In this document: positions 30,413 to 42,311 of the stretch, one piece after another
Layout: each line of letters starts with the position of its first letter
How positions within the stretch are numbered: position 1 is the first letter of the stretch
Source of the DNA: Semisulcospira habei
Lineage: Eukaryota; Mollusca; Gastropoda; Semisulcospiridae
Length of the DNA stretch: 64,000 bases
Direction of reading: 5' to 3'
Assembly (NCBI GenBank): GCA_036245525.1
Contig: BTPG01000001.1
Coordinates: forward strand, 224,229,614-224,293,613
Made by a program: the position numbers and the translations under genes
The notes under the pieces: generated by a model
Database searches by the model: none
What the model was told of the DNA's origin: nothing
What the model saw: only the letters and a program-made list of their open reading frames with translations

Positions 30413-31254
30413 GGAGAGGTGTTTAAACTCCCCATAAAGGGACTTTGTTAAAGCATTTTAAATAATTATTGGTGTATGCGTGAGGCGTGAGGGGTGGGAG
30501 GGGGAGGGGGAGGGGGAGGGAATGGATGTCCAGAACACCTGGAATCCCCCCTCCCCTCAGATCCGCCCCTCCACAGTGACTAATTTGAAACAGAGTTTAT
30601 ATCATGGCTTTTGTCTGACAATTGTACTGTATGGAAGGCACGAAACGATTGTACAGAAGCCAGACAATTTCAGTTTCCTGGGCCAGAGAATAGTACCTCC
30701 CCAAATCAGTATGATGTATCAGCGATAACTAGGTTGTTGTATTAAAGCTACCTGCTCCAGGCGCAGGCAAGAATACGTTTTAGTTTACAATAATTTCCTG
30801 AGAAATGTTCTTAATATGTCTTACAATAATGTTGCGCAGAAGGACGGACAATTCTAACAAATGTGGTACAATGAAGACCTGTCTGCTATTATTGTCCTTT
30901 GCTACGCAGGAGAGATCCCCCTCCCCTCCCCCCCCCCCCAGGCTACTCAGATGGATTGTGAAAAGAAGAGCATAATAGTCTTAAAGCAAGACAGCACTGA
31001 GAACCAGGTCCGTTGTATCGGCGAAGACCCGCCCTAGAGCAGGCCGCTTTAATGTTTGTTCTAACCAACAGAAGAGTGCTTATTTACTGGAACGATCTAT
31101 TATGAAACTAAAGTAAAATTATTATTCATGCTAAAAGTGAGTCGCATCCACATCGCCAAAAAAGGAAAAAAGAAAAAAGGAATCTCGCATTATTTAAAGC
31201 ATAGTTGTACACGCGGTCTGATCGGTATCATGCGAATTATATTCATTGTATACA

Positions 31255-31334
31255 TTAATTCATTCGAGACGTGCCGCCTCCGGATACGCGGCATCAGCCG
31301 CGTATCCGGAAGCGATGTATCTCGAATGAGTTAA
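31255..31334. mobile_element. TTAA-bounded 80-bp foldback element, family F4
   Basis: TTAATTCATTCGAGACGTGCC at the left, GATGTATCTCGAATGAGTTAA at the right. Perfect core GGATACGCGGCATCAGCCGCGTATCC. Confidence 0.9.
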
Positions 31335-31565
31335 TGCCCGTCTAGGGAGAGTTAAAGTCAAGCAGGAAGTATGTTGAGCGTGTAAGTGCAGTAGGAGATA
31401 AGAGTTTACAATAAATGGCTAGAGGACACTCTGGAAAAATCGCATTATCAGTGAATGGAATTGTAGGCTGTTCGGCTGTTCGATTACGCACACTTGTCGT
31501 TTCTCTCCAAGAATGCACTCAAGAGCTTCAGTGTTTGTGTCTGTGCGCCTCTGTGTCTGTGAATG

Positions 31566-31578
31566 GTGTGTGTGTGTG

Positions 31579-31648
<70 letters not shown>
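31566..31648. repeat. (GT)n microsatellite
   Basis: GT repeat with one GCGT interruption. Confidence 0.95.
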
Positions 31649-31847
31649 CGTGTGCTTATACGTGTGCTCACTGGATTATTTATCGAATGGCCAATTCGTG
31701 CTTCATTTCAATTACACAAATCGTATGAAACGTGAAATATCCACTTTAGTTCGATTTAAAGACGATGGATCGCACGTGGACTTGGGAGATGTTAGTGGGC
31801 ATCGTATGTGTCTTTAGTCAATTACCTATCATAGTAAGGTGAGTTAA

Positions 31848-31984
<137 letters not shown>

Positions 31985-32222
31985 CAAAAAGGTATAATGC
32001 GAGGGATCGGCATTCCCATTTGTTACGAGCAGTTATTCTTCAAGTTTTGTTTATGTTGATGATGGTCAAGTAAATGTTTGATTGAACTTGTATGACGTGA
32101 GTTTTGAGAGATTGGTGTACAAAGCAATCACTATGCATATGATGGTGTTTCACGAAATGAGCGGACTAGCAGTTTAAATACACTTTTTACTAATGCAATA
32201 AAAACTCGTTTGTGTTCTTCAG

Positions 32223-32312
32223 AGCCCAAGGGTGTCCGAATGACATATATGTAACAGCCCAGTCCGGCAAAGCATGTGCTGTAGTAGCTTGGACAACACC
32301 AGCGGGGGCCAG
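32223..32312 (+). CDS. HYR-domain protein, internal exon 1
   Basis: Acceptor GTGTTCTTCAG, donor CAG|GTAAGA. Encodes CPNDIYVTAQSGKACAVVAW, then TTPAGA. The pattern CPxDI-x(n)-Y-V-T...A-V-V-x-W-x-x-P-x-A is the signature of the hyalin repeat (HYR), an immunoglobulin-like extracellular domain. In phase (phase 2) with the exon at 33,957, which completes the P-A-S-DNxP end. Other exons were not found in the window, so architecture and anchoring are unknown. HYR domains usually serve adhesion or recognition outside the cell. Confidence 0.75.
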
Positions 32313-32415
32313 GTAAGATACACCAAAGATTTCTTGTAAACTGAAAGATAACGTGGTGATGAAAATAATAGTTTAGTAATTATATATTTGATTGTAAATG
32401 TAACAGTATTACAGA

Positions 32416-32542
<127 letters not shown>

Positions 32543-32700
32543 GTTATTGGTCGGAGGGGTTCGCTACACGGACCTTTGTAGGCCTGAGGGAGGACGGAAT
32601 CATTGTACCCCTCAGGCCTTCGGCCTTCGGGGTACAATGATTCCTTTGACCTCCCTCAGGTCTACAAGGGAACGTGCAGCGAACCCCTCCGACCAATAAC
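32543..32700. repeat. 158-bp hairpin in the HYR-gene intron
   Basis: GTTATTGGTCGGAGGGGTTC and GCTACACG...CCTTTGTAGGCCTGAGGGAGG pair with the arm ending GAACCCCTCCGACCAATAAC, closing on GAATCATTGTACCCC. A small GGCCTTCGGCC hairpin sits at the tip. Confidence 0.95.
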
Positions 32701-33069
32701 GCAGTTGTTTTCATTCCTCCACTATTTTCGTAAAATAAATCGAGAAGACATCTTGCGACCTGGATCCACGCCAGTTATGACTGACGTCAAAGGAATATAC
32801 ATTTATACATAATAGACTTATGACGTAATTTAAAATATGTCATGATGTTGCCGTCTCCAGTACTGAGCGTGCTTGTTGTTTCGAACAACACTAAGTAACT
32901 TTGTACTTTAGAACGTTTGGTGATCTTTTATAGAACAAAACTGGCATCTAAGATGCGTCATCGCGAGGACTACAAAACGTCCGCCATTTTTCGCTACAGG
33001 GGTTTTTATATCACGGTCACATGGTACGTTTTGCGCTAAAGTGACTGATCGTGTGACGTAGGGAGGAAA

Positions 33070-33169
<100 letters not shown>

Positions 33170-33836
33170 CAGAACAACAAATGAGTTAATGTGAGCTAAT
33201 AATTTTTTAGTTTATACCAATCTTGGAAAATCTGCCTCCCAAACAAAAGAAAAATTAAACAAAATTAAACCAGATTTGGTGTTTTGGGATGACACTGACA
33301 ATGACAACGATGTAGGTTTTAAAGTGTAGTTAACTTGTTGCTTTTTGAAGAAAAATGTTGATTTATCATCTGAATTGATTGAGCCTGTATATTTTCATAA
33401 AGTTTCACTCTCAAATAATTTTCATACAGTTACAAGCAATTTACACAAAAGATAATAAGGCTAGTCGCAGATTTTCAATCCGACTGTCAAATAGTCGCTT
33501 CTGAGCCTCCTCAATACGGAATTAATTTGATGTGAGACAATGCCATCCACGATAAATACTAATTTGCAGAAACTTAACCTTTTCTGGTACCTTTTGTATT
33601 GTTCAAATTTTATTGTGCGAGCAGGCGTTGATTGTCATGATAGTATGGCTAAATAAACGCTAAGAGATGTTTTGCTGAAAACACCGGATAACTTATGAAA
33701 GTTTTAAAGACTACACCCATTTTGCTTAGTCTTTCGGAATCAGTTCACAAAGTACCAGTTGAATTCAGAACTATAAACTATAAACGAAACTTGCAAGTAG
33801 TGTTCTTTTTTCCTCGTTATTGTATTTCTTCAGTGT

Positions 33837-33977
33837 TAGGCCTCGGATCAATTTACTGATTTTTACTGTAATAGTGACAATAATCCTCCAAAATACAGTA
33901 TTAAGCCTTGGGTCAATTTACTGATTTATTTTTTCCCCCGTGAACCTTGTTTATAGTGACAATAATCCTCCAAAATC
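33837..33977. repeat. Tandem duplication of an intron-exon boundary
   Basis: GGATCAATTTACTGATTT...ATAGTGACAATAATCCTCCA, then AAAT (33,871-33,894), recurs as GGGTCAATTTACTGATTT...ATAGTGACAATAATCCTCCA, then AAAT (33,953-33,976). The downstream copy is the true acceptor. Confidence 0.85.
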
Positions 33978-34069
33978 CTGGAACGGTGACTGCTGGTCGG
34001 AGGGCAGATGGAATCCTGGCTACCAACATAATGGTACAAGAACCTGCGGGTGGTTTGTGACCGTGGAAG
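33957..34069 (+). CDS. HYR-domain protein, internal exon 2
   Basis: Acceptor TTGTTTATAG, donor GAAG|GTAGGG. Encodes DNNPPKSWNGDCWSEGRWNP and GYQHNGTRTCGWFVTVE. The TRTCGWFVTV-like end matches the last strand of a HYR domain (x-C-x-F-x-V-x-V), with an unusual Trp-rich insert (SWNGDCWSEGRW) between the DNxP turn and that strand. In phase with 32,223-32,312. Confidence 0.75.
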
Positions 34070-34319
34070 GTAGGGTATATTGATTAATATGTTAAACTGC
34101 TTCTACTTGTGATGACAGAGTTCACTAGATCATTTCTGAATGGCTACAGCGTCTCATGTTTTATTAGGCAACGTCAACATTTATATTTCGTGATATAAGA
34201 CTTCAACATCTGAAAAACTAAAATAGTAAAATAATAAATGTATCAGCAATTTCACATATATAGAACTTGTTTCTGGAGGCTACGCGTCTCATCCTTTATC
34301 ACATCAACACCACCTTTAT

Positions 34320-34324
34320 ACTAT

Positions 34325-34367
<43 letters not shown>

Positions 34368-34383
34368 TGTATTATTTATTTAC

Positions 34384-34414
<31 letters not shown>

Positions 34415-34416
34415 TT
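34320..34416. repeat. (TTTA)n microsatellite
   Basis: TTTA tetranucleotides with one interruption at about 34,367. Confidence 0.95.
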
Positions 34417-34419
34417 GTC

Positions 34420-35540
34420 TGTCAATAGCACTTGACCTTCGTTTCCACATAATTGGTTTTTGAGGAAGCCGATGTGCCCGGCCTCGCATAAAAATTTCTA
34501 CCAGCAACGATTCGTTGGCAAACTACGACTGAACATTATATTTTGTTTTAATTGAGCTACGACAAGCCTGAAAGGAGTGTGCTAGGGATCATACTTACTG
34601 CATGTACACCAAATTTACATAAACAATGTACTCCTGCTATACCGATTTTAGATATATATATTTTTAAAAGCAGTAATCCTTGATTATATCTATTTTACTA
34701 ATACTAATACATTTGCTACATGACAAATTATTTTCTTTATTATGAATTATCACTTTGAGTTTGTTTAATGTGGATGTCGCTAATACTAATACCAGTTATT
34801 GATGATTAATGGACAACTTCATAAGTCAAATGTGTTTTCATAAGTCAAATGTGTTTTCACACATTAGTATAAAAGTGCCTATTATTGCGTTCTCAGACGT
34901 TATTTCCCCCTTTTTTCTCTTCAATTCAGTTTCGTGTTTAGAAAGATTCACAATTTGTTTGTGGCCACAGTTAAAGGTTACAGTCATTTCTTTATAAAAA
35001 AAAGAAATCAGACAATATCACCTTTAGAATTGTTTCGTGTTAGTTTTTTAGTTTGGATGTTCCAAATTCATTCCCATTAATTCATTTTTTTTTGTAAGGA
35101 ATACATTCCTAAAATTTGATGCTTTTTGCTTTGGATGTAAGTTTTGTGGGTCACACAATACGTGATTTTAATTATTAAATCAATAGGCGAGGACATTTAT
35201 GAAACACCTAGACATCCTTGCGTCACGCGGTTTGTCAACGGATATACAATCTTGATGATGTCCTGAATAACAACAGAAACATCGGCAAACATCGGTCCAG
35301 ACAAACATGTTCATTTCTGAGTCCCTCATATTTATAGAAGGGACTGTTTAGGACAGGTCGCGGTGGGGCGAATTTAATAGCATGTCCATAATAAGGCGGG
35401 CAGGCTAAACCTCTAACAATTGAAGTAACAAGATAAAATTACGTCATGTCTAGTTTCGCTAACCTCGCTGCTGAAAGTAAGTACATTTGGCGCGAAGCGC
35501 CGTATGTGCGTATATGTGAATGTGTATGTGCGTATATGTG
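34420..35540. other. AT-rich non-genic stretch
   Basis: No exon recognised. A small direct repeat CATAAGTCAAATGTGTTTTCA occurs twice at about 34,820-34,860. Confidence 0.45.
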
Positions 35541-35546
35541 CGGACT

Positions 35547-35690
35547 GTATGTATGTATGTATGTATGTATGTATGTATGTATGTATGTATGTATGTATGT
35601 ATGTATGTATGTATGTATGTATGTATGTATGTATGTATGTATGTATGTATGTATGTATGTATGTATGTATGTATGTATGTATGTGTGTGC
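35547..35690. repeat. (TATG)n microsatellite
   Basis: About 36 copies of TATG. The long MYVC/THTYI frames on both strands are translations of this array. Confidence 0.97.
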
Positions 35691-36094
35691 GTATGTATGT
35701 AAACAAGAGAATCTCCGATATTTCTGTACACAAAAGCTTGAAACTTGGCGAAATACTTTCTGGGTGGCTAAGAGAGACTCCGAGCATATTGTAATTGAAT
35801 GTCTTATTGAAGACATAAACAACCGTTTATAGGAAGTCGGTTTACCCAGATTAGAGTCCGTTTTTTTGTCATATTTACTTGAACTTTTGCATATAGCTAG
35901 TTTGGAGAAAGACATTGGATGAGTTCGTTAGCCAGCTTTGTATCCTTTCAACTTCTTTACTAAAAATTAATTCTTTTCAGAAAATAATTAAAAACAGCAA
36001 AAAACCTTTACTTTTAGAGAAAGTCAGACAGTGCCGGTGACGTAAAAGAAGCAACTCCGTCATAACGCAAACACTGAGACTCTAAATATGACGT

Positions 36095-36097
<3 letters not shown>

Positions 36098-36168
<71 letters not shown>
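36098..36168. repeat. (CT)n microsatellite
   Basis: Uninterrupted CT. Confidence 0.97.
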
Positions 36169-36169
<1 letters not shown>

Positions 36170-36280
36170 AAGAGAGTGATTTTATGTACGTTATTTTGTT
36201 TTGTAGTGTGTAGCAAGGACAAGAATGAAAACAGGTCTGCGAACCTATTCTTTTATCCTTGGTAAATAAAGTTTCATTTC

Positions 36281-36282
<2 letters not shown>

Positions 36283-36364
<82 letters not shown>
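36283..36364. repeat. (CT)n microsatellite
   Basis: Uninterrupted CT, about 115 bp after the previous array. Confidence 0.97.
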
Positions 36365-36366
<2 letters not shown>

Positions 36367-36588
36367 AAATATCTAAAATATCTAAAATAATCCAGCTTTA
36401 CATGCGGAAAACATGCGGAAAACTGCATGTTCTTAGAATACATACCATGTATCGGCATGTGCATTGACTCCATGTCTGACAAGTAATACCTGCCTTGATG
36501 TACTGGCACGCGTATGGCGTGCGTGTGTTTGTGCGTATGTGTGTGTGTGTATGTGTGGCTGTGTGCATTCGTGCGTATGGGTGTGTGA

Positions 36589-36591
<3 letters not shown>

Positions 36592-36651
<60 letters not shown>
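36592..36651. repeat. (GT)n microsatellite
   Basis: GT repeat inside a wider GT/GC-rich region (36,515-36,800). Confidence 0.95.
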
Positions 36652-36653
<2 letters not shown>

Positions 36654-37139
36654 CGTGCGTCTGTGTACGTGTGTGCGTTCATGCGTGTGGTCACGTTATG
36701 TGATCGTGTGCGTGTGTGCGTGGTCTGTCATAATGTGGCAGATTGCACACGCGTACGCGCACGCACGCACGCATGAGCGCAAGCACGCGCACACCATGTG
36801 CGCGATTTATGCAATTTATATGTTGGAATTTTTTATTCATAATTTTTTTTTAATTCTCTTTAAAGGTTTTTTAACACATTTTCTTTCTTTTCTATCGCGC
36901 TATATTCATCAGTATTTTGTTTGCTAGCACATAATTGAATTCCTTAGAGTAGTGTGTGTGTGTGTTTGCGAGTGAACATGCGTGCGTGTGTATGTGTTTG
37001 ACCTAGTTATGTTTTAGACCATTGTTTTGTTTATGAAAACGTTGATAAGTAGTTTGTAGCAACGGCAAGTTTGAAAATTGGTCTTGTAACCAAATACTTC
37101 TACCGTTGTAAAATAAAAGTTCATTGTTCATTGTTCATT

Positions 37140-37185
<46 letters not shown>

Positions 37186-37370
37186 TCGACCGCCGGAGGA
37201 AGCGGTCGACTTTTCCGGTCTCTCCGCTGAACTGTCAAGCGGACGAGATATCAGTTTCATGGATTGTATTGTGTTCTACTATTCTACGTTACTCGGACGT
37301 TTTGTTTTCTAATTGCGCACATTACTTTGTGATCTCATTGCATATCTGGATATTTTGTGATTTCATATTC

Positions 37371-37696
37371 AGAGATACAAAGACTGTCTCAAGAAGTCAC
37401 TTAGTGCCTGCCAAATCGACCACCACCAGTGGTCTTCGCTTGCTGCGGACCGTGACACCTGGCGCTCCACCATTTACAAGGCAGCTGTCTCCTTTGAGGA
37501 CTCTCACAGAGCTAGCCTTAAGGACAAGCGGCTCAGGAGAAAAAACAGGGATGCCGCAGCTCAGAACCCCGGCCATACCTTCCCCTGCAGCCACTGCGGT
37601 CGAACCTGCCTGTCTCGGATTGGCCTCCGCAGCCACGAACAAGCCTGCAGACGTCGTGGTCAACTCCTATAAAATCTTCGTTCGCGAAGTCAAGCC
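37371..37696 (+). mobile_element. 5'-truncated copy of the RTE-like LINE
   Basis: Starts CAGAGATACAAAGACTGTCT and matches 22,711-23,038, including the C-terminal zinc finger and the 3' end TTCGCGAAGTCAAGCCAAGAG. A (GA)n run and poly-G follow directly, and (CT)n at 37,142-37,171 lies upstream. Confidence 0.92.
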
Positions 37697-37697
37697 A

Positions 37698-37731
<34 letters not shown>

Positions 37732-38457
37732 GGGTGAATTAATCGTGTGGTGTTTTGTTGTGTGTGGTATTTTGGAACTATTTTACATCTTCCATTGTGG
37801 TTCATTATACCGGACTGTAACGTGCTGTTTACTGCAACTAATTTCTTTGTCCTGGACTTCAAATGCATACTGCAACGGAGAGTGGACTTGCATACTATCT
37901 CACCATCCCGTGTTTATTGTGAGTAAAAAAAAAAAAAAAAAAAAAAAAAATGCTTTTTCTTAACGTTCCTTCAGCCCGTACGCTACATACTATAGACTAG
38001 TCAGACTACACCATACTAAGACTGCTGTCTTTGCCACGAAACTGCTGCCAGATGTGTTTACACAAGGCGGCGCTGTCGGCATGTAAACAGTTCCAGCCTT
38101 ATTTTCCTAGGATCAGCCGGCTTGGCAGGTCCGGCATCGTACGTCATCAATCCATGCCAGCTAGAACCCCACACTTGACTTACGCCAACACCCATCCCCA
38201 CCTCGCCCCCCCTGTTCCTGGCACCTCTACCCCACCCACCCTCGTCACGCCCGCCCTCTCCTGCTTACCCACCCTCCATTCCCTCCCCCCTCCCCACCCC
38301 CGCCCCCGCCCCGTGTTTCTGGCACCTCCTCCACCCTATCCACCCTCTGCACGCCCTCCCTCTCCTCGGCTTACTCACATTCCTTTACCTCCCCGCCTAC
38401 CCATCAGGCTCAGCTCCCGCCCCACTCTAAATCACATGTCTGTTCCTATCTGAAACC

Positions 38458-41309
38458 ATGACAACTATAGCCATTGTACACCAACCCCCTTCCACTCCCA
38501 CCATCCCCCGTGACCCAGTACTGAGAGATACCTTAGACAAACTCCAAACAAGATTTGAATGTAAAGGTGCTAATGCCCTCAGCATTCTCAAGACGTGGAG
38601 GAATGCCGTGTATGTGAGATACATGCAGCTTCTGCTCAAACACACTGCAGGAGTCCACAATGTGTTATGGGAAGATTTCAACTATGACAATGAAGCTGTC
38701 ACCCTTGATGGCTACCTCTCTCCCCACACCCCGGTCCCTGATCACCTGGCCAAGACAATAGTTAAGATATATGAAGGGCCGGTACACACAGACGAGAACA
38801 AACTTATCGTCATCACCGTGTACTTTAGGAAGAGGCGGACAACCGGTGGCACCTGCATGATTCAGGGGAAGAGAAAGGGTCTGTGGGTGAGATCGGGGTA
38901 CCGGGCCCTTTGTGATTATGTACAACAGCTTGCTTGGTTTGGCCACGTGACCCGACACAACACCTTGTCCAAGACTATCCTCCAAGGCACTCTCGAAGGA
39001 AGTCGTCGGCGAGGTCGTCAGAGAAAGAGTTGGGTCGCAAACATAAAAGAATGGACCGAACTCGAGATGCCAGACTTGCTTGCCACCGCCCAAAATAGAA
39101 CTCAGTGGAGAGCACTGTCTGTTGCTGCTGCCTTTCAGTCCCCCCAACGCCCAGTTCGGGCAAGGGACTGATGATGATGATGATGATGATGACAACAGCT
39201 CCTGGCCGGTACAGCGGACCCTACAGACAATGTCCCCGTCACCAGCAACCATCTTGCATCTGACCCTGACGTTACACAAAGTACCGTCACCTCACCCGCC
39301 ACCCCTTCCAACTCCTCACGGGGCCTGCTGTTGGCTGTCTCCCTAGCAGACACCCCCATCACGCCTACCCTCTCCACTCCCTCGGACAACAAAGAAGTCT
39401 CTCTTCTTGTGCAGCCGGCAGAGTCGTCAATCACAGGGGATTATCAACCGACGCCCCTTCTATCCGACCACTCATCCCCGCCTAATCCCATCACCACATC
39501 TACTGGCCAGCCACTTCAGAACGCCCGCACTGATTTTTCACTTGTTGCGGCAACAGTTGATGGTGTAATGTCCACTGCCACGCCCCTTCCCCCAACCCGA
39601 CCAAACATGAACGCCAGTCCCGCGTCTCCGGGACTGGGATTACGTAATACAGAGGCCGCACCCACCAGGCCCTCGGGACTACCTGTCCTCACGAGGACAC
39701 CACTGACCCTGATACTCTGCGAGCGCAACTCAAAAGTGCTTGTAACCTCATCACGGACCTTCGCGCTGACGTCAGTACACTGTTCAAAGGACTTTCAACA
39801 GCACTAGCCAGGACTGAACAGCTCGAGAGTCAGCTCCGTGACGAGCCGGTCAAGAGAGCCAGAGATCTACAGGTTACGGAGAAAAGTGTGGGCGAAGTGT
39901 TGTCCGGCCTGGACGACAGGATAACTGGTGTGGAGACAGCTGAACACGCCACAGACGGCACTGTCAACCAGCTATCCTCCGCCAAACAGAGCCACAAGCA
40001 GCGCCTGAGAGAAATTCAAAAACAGTTGAAAAAGAAGTCAGCCCTTGCGTCCAACAGCTCAGACGTTATCTTGAGTGGTAACACTCAAGCTGACTTGTCT
40101 GCCAATGTTGACAGCTGTGCGTCTCCGCGCCAGGTAACGAGCAGCGCAATCGCTGCTCCCTGTCACCCTTCCCCTCCACCCGTTCTGCAAGAACTGGCCA
40201 CGGTACAGGCTGTGAGTGCAGCCGAGAAGAGTGCAGAGCGACTCATACCAGTACGGATTACCGGCGGCCTGCCTGAGGTCAACAACGGGTATGACCACGC
40301 CAGCAGCCAGCAGCAGCGTAATAACAAAATGTATCCAAATGAGCAAATACTGCGACATACAGTGCAGAGTGACACCACCACGCTGGTCATTGTTGTTCGC
40401 AACATCAAGGCAGAGAAGATGCCCACCCACCCTATAGAAGAAGTAGACGTATTATCTGTCTCTGGCCTGCGGACTGTCCACCTGCTGAACTGGCTGCAGC
40501 GACAACACGCGTCCCACACAGCGGTGGCACTGGTGACCTTCCACGTGGGGATCAACGATTGCAAACAGAAGGAAGTGACCAGCGCTGTGTGGGAATGCAG
40601 GCGGGTATTTCCCGGCGCTCGTCTGCAGGCATCCTCCATCATACCGACCGACAGTAGACACCAGCTGTATCATCACCGCCTCCAACAGTAACCTGTTCCA
40701 TGTGTGCAGAAAGCTGGGTGTCACACTGATAGACAACACTCAGGTCTTTACTGCTGTTGATGGGTTGCCGCGTAGAAAATTCTACAGGCGCGGTGACCCC
40801 ATCCATCCTAGTCGCCAGGGCACCATCAGTCTGGCCCTCAACATAAAGAGAGGAGGGCCAGCTACTGATGTCACCACGCCAACAACCAGCCTGCAGGTGA
40901 TGGCCGTGACCGCCGTCAGCGACGTGGACACGCTGGTACCACCAACACTTACGCTAATGTCGCAGCCGGCAGACAGTCAGTGTCCGCTGCAGCACCCAAC
41001 CTGGAATCGCTCTGTGGTGCATCCAGCTTCCGTGCTGCACCGGAGAGTCAAGGTGGACTGTCAGTGTCCTCTGCTGTAGCACCAAGTCTGGAATCACAGT
41101 ACAGCGAATCCAGATTTGGTGGTACAGCAGAGAGTCAATGTAGCTATCAGCAACAAATGCCGGGCCAGTATCCTATGTGGCAGCAACCGCCACTACCACC
41201 ATACAGTGTCGCATTTCCACAGTATCGCGAGGCGGGGCCATGGGGACACTTCAGCATGACGCAACCAACGTATCCTTTCAGCGTCCCCCCGCTCACATAC
41301 ACGCCATAA
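38458..41309 (+). pseudogene. LINE A ORF1: coiled-coil plus SGNH-like esterase domain (broken)
   Basis: The frame opens at ATG 38,458, is interrupted by LINE B at 38,931-39,191 and resumes in the same frame after the target duplication. A Pro/Thr/Ser-rich stretch follows, then a coiled coil (about 39,720-40,030: repeated Leu spacing, KQSHKQRLREIQKQLKKK). The C-terminal domain shows block III (VTFHVGINDC, about 40,540) and block V (DPIHPSRQG, about 40,795) of SGNH hydrolases. The GDS nucleophile block is not recognisable. At least three frameshifts (about 39,700, 40,690 and 40,960). Such ORF1 proteins bind the element RNA and may contact membranes; that role comes from the family. Confidence 0.75.
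38931..39191 (+). mobile_element. LINE B 3' fragment inserted in LINE A ORF1
   Basis: Flanked by ACAACAGCT at 38,922-38,930 and 39,192-39,200. Encodes the C-terminal end of LINE B (FGHVTRHNTLSKTILQGTLE ... SPQRPVRARD) and ends in (TGA)n. Serves as the empty-site reference for the insert at 43,586. Confidence 0.93.
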
Positions 41310-41996
41310 GCACAGCAGGAACTGTGGGCACAGTACAGCCACCCCGTGCGTGTGTATTAGACTCATTTCCAGAACATTCAGTTACTCTTCCTTACATAAC
41401 TTTGTGCTTTACTTTCCAGGCTAAAACTGTACAATATCGAATTGATTTTCTTGCGTCTCGTTGCTCATAATTATTGTGTTTGCGCAGAGACGTATTCATT
41501 CGTTTTTAACTTCAACCACTGCACGTGGTCCAATATTAACATTGCCATCCTTTTGACTTCTGCCGACAGTACTCGTGAATACCGATCTTCTCACTCTGTG
41601 CGAATTGTGACGCTTATAGCACTAGTACTTGTGCATCGTGACACTTTCTCTACTAGTGCTCTACGTATATTCACACTACGATCATATCTGTGTCCTTTCG
41701 CAGCGCTGACTTTATTTCCCCTATCGCGCAGCGGGGTCGTTTAGCTTTGACTGTTGAAGTTTGCTAAAGAGATTAGTCCCTGTTAGTGACCGTTAGTGAC
41801 CGGTAGTGTGGTCTATATCAGTGAATGCGTAGAAGAAACTCTTCTTTTTTTCTTTCACTTGCCTCCCACATTTTGTGTGTTAGAGCGAACTGATATTCTT
41901 TTGCTTTGTTTTATTATTTTCAGCTCTTATTTGCCTTTGTATCATTTATAAGCTTTTTTATTTGTACTCTTTTGGTATTGACATACATTAGCAATC
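41310..41996. other. Spacer between LINE A ORF1 and ORF2
   Basis: No long frame and no repeat recognised. Confidence 0.5.
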
Positions 41997-42311
41997 ATGG
42001 TGTATGATCGCCAGTTACATATTGGCCATTTAAATGTTATCATTTAACTAACAAAGTTCCCGATCTGTGTGTGCTCTTGAGTCAATCCAATCCATTTCAC
42101 TTGTTTGGTGTAACGGAATCGCGTCTCAATCGTAACATCAGCGATGAGGCCGTTTCTATCCAGGACTTCACTGTACTGCACCGCGATGCTGAATACCCGG
42201 GACATACGGGTATTGCAGTATACATTCATAATTCAATTAGCGGTATTACTCGCAGGCGTGGGGACCTGGAGTCAAAAACCGTAGAATGCATTTCGGTTGA
42301 GTTAAGGGCAA

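Noticed and set aside
35413..35915. Long Tyr-Ile-His-Thr and Met-Tyr-Val-Cys frames on both strands
   Set aside because: They are translations of the TATG array. Similar frames over CA, GT, CT, TA and G arrays (for example 24,252-24,554; 31,415-31,817; 32,380-32,699; 45,240-45,997; 46,628-46,917) are rejected for the same reason.
38031..38453. Proline-rich 140-residue frame before LINE A ORF1
   Set aside because: It is the C-rich leader. The following ATG at 38,458 starts the family-consistent ORF1.
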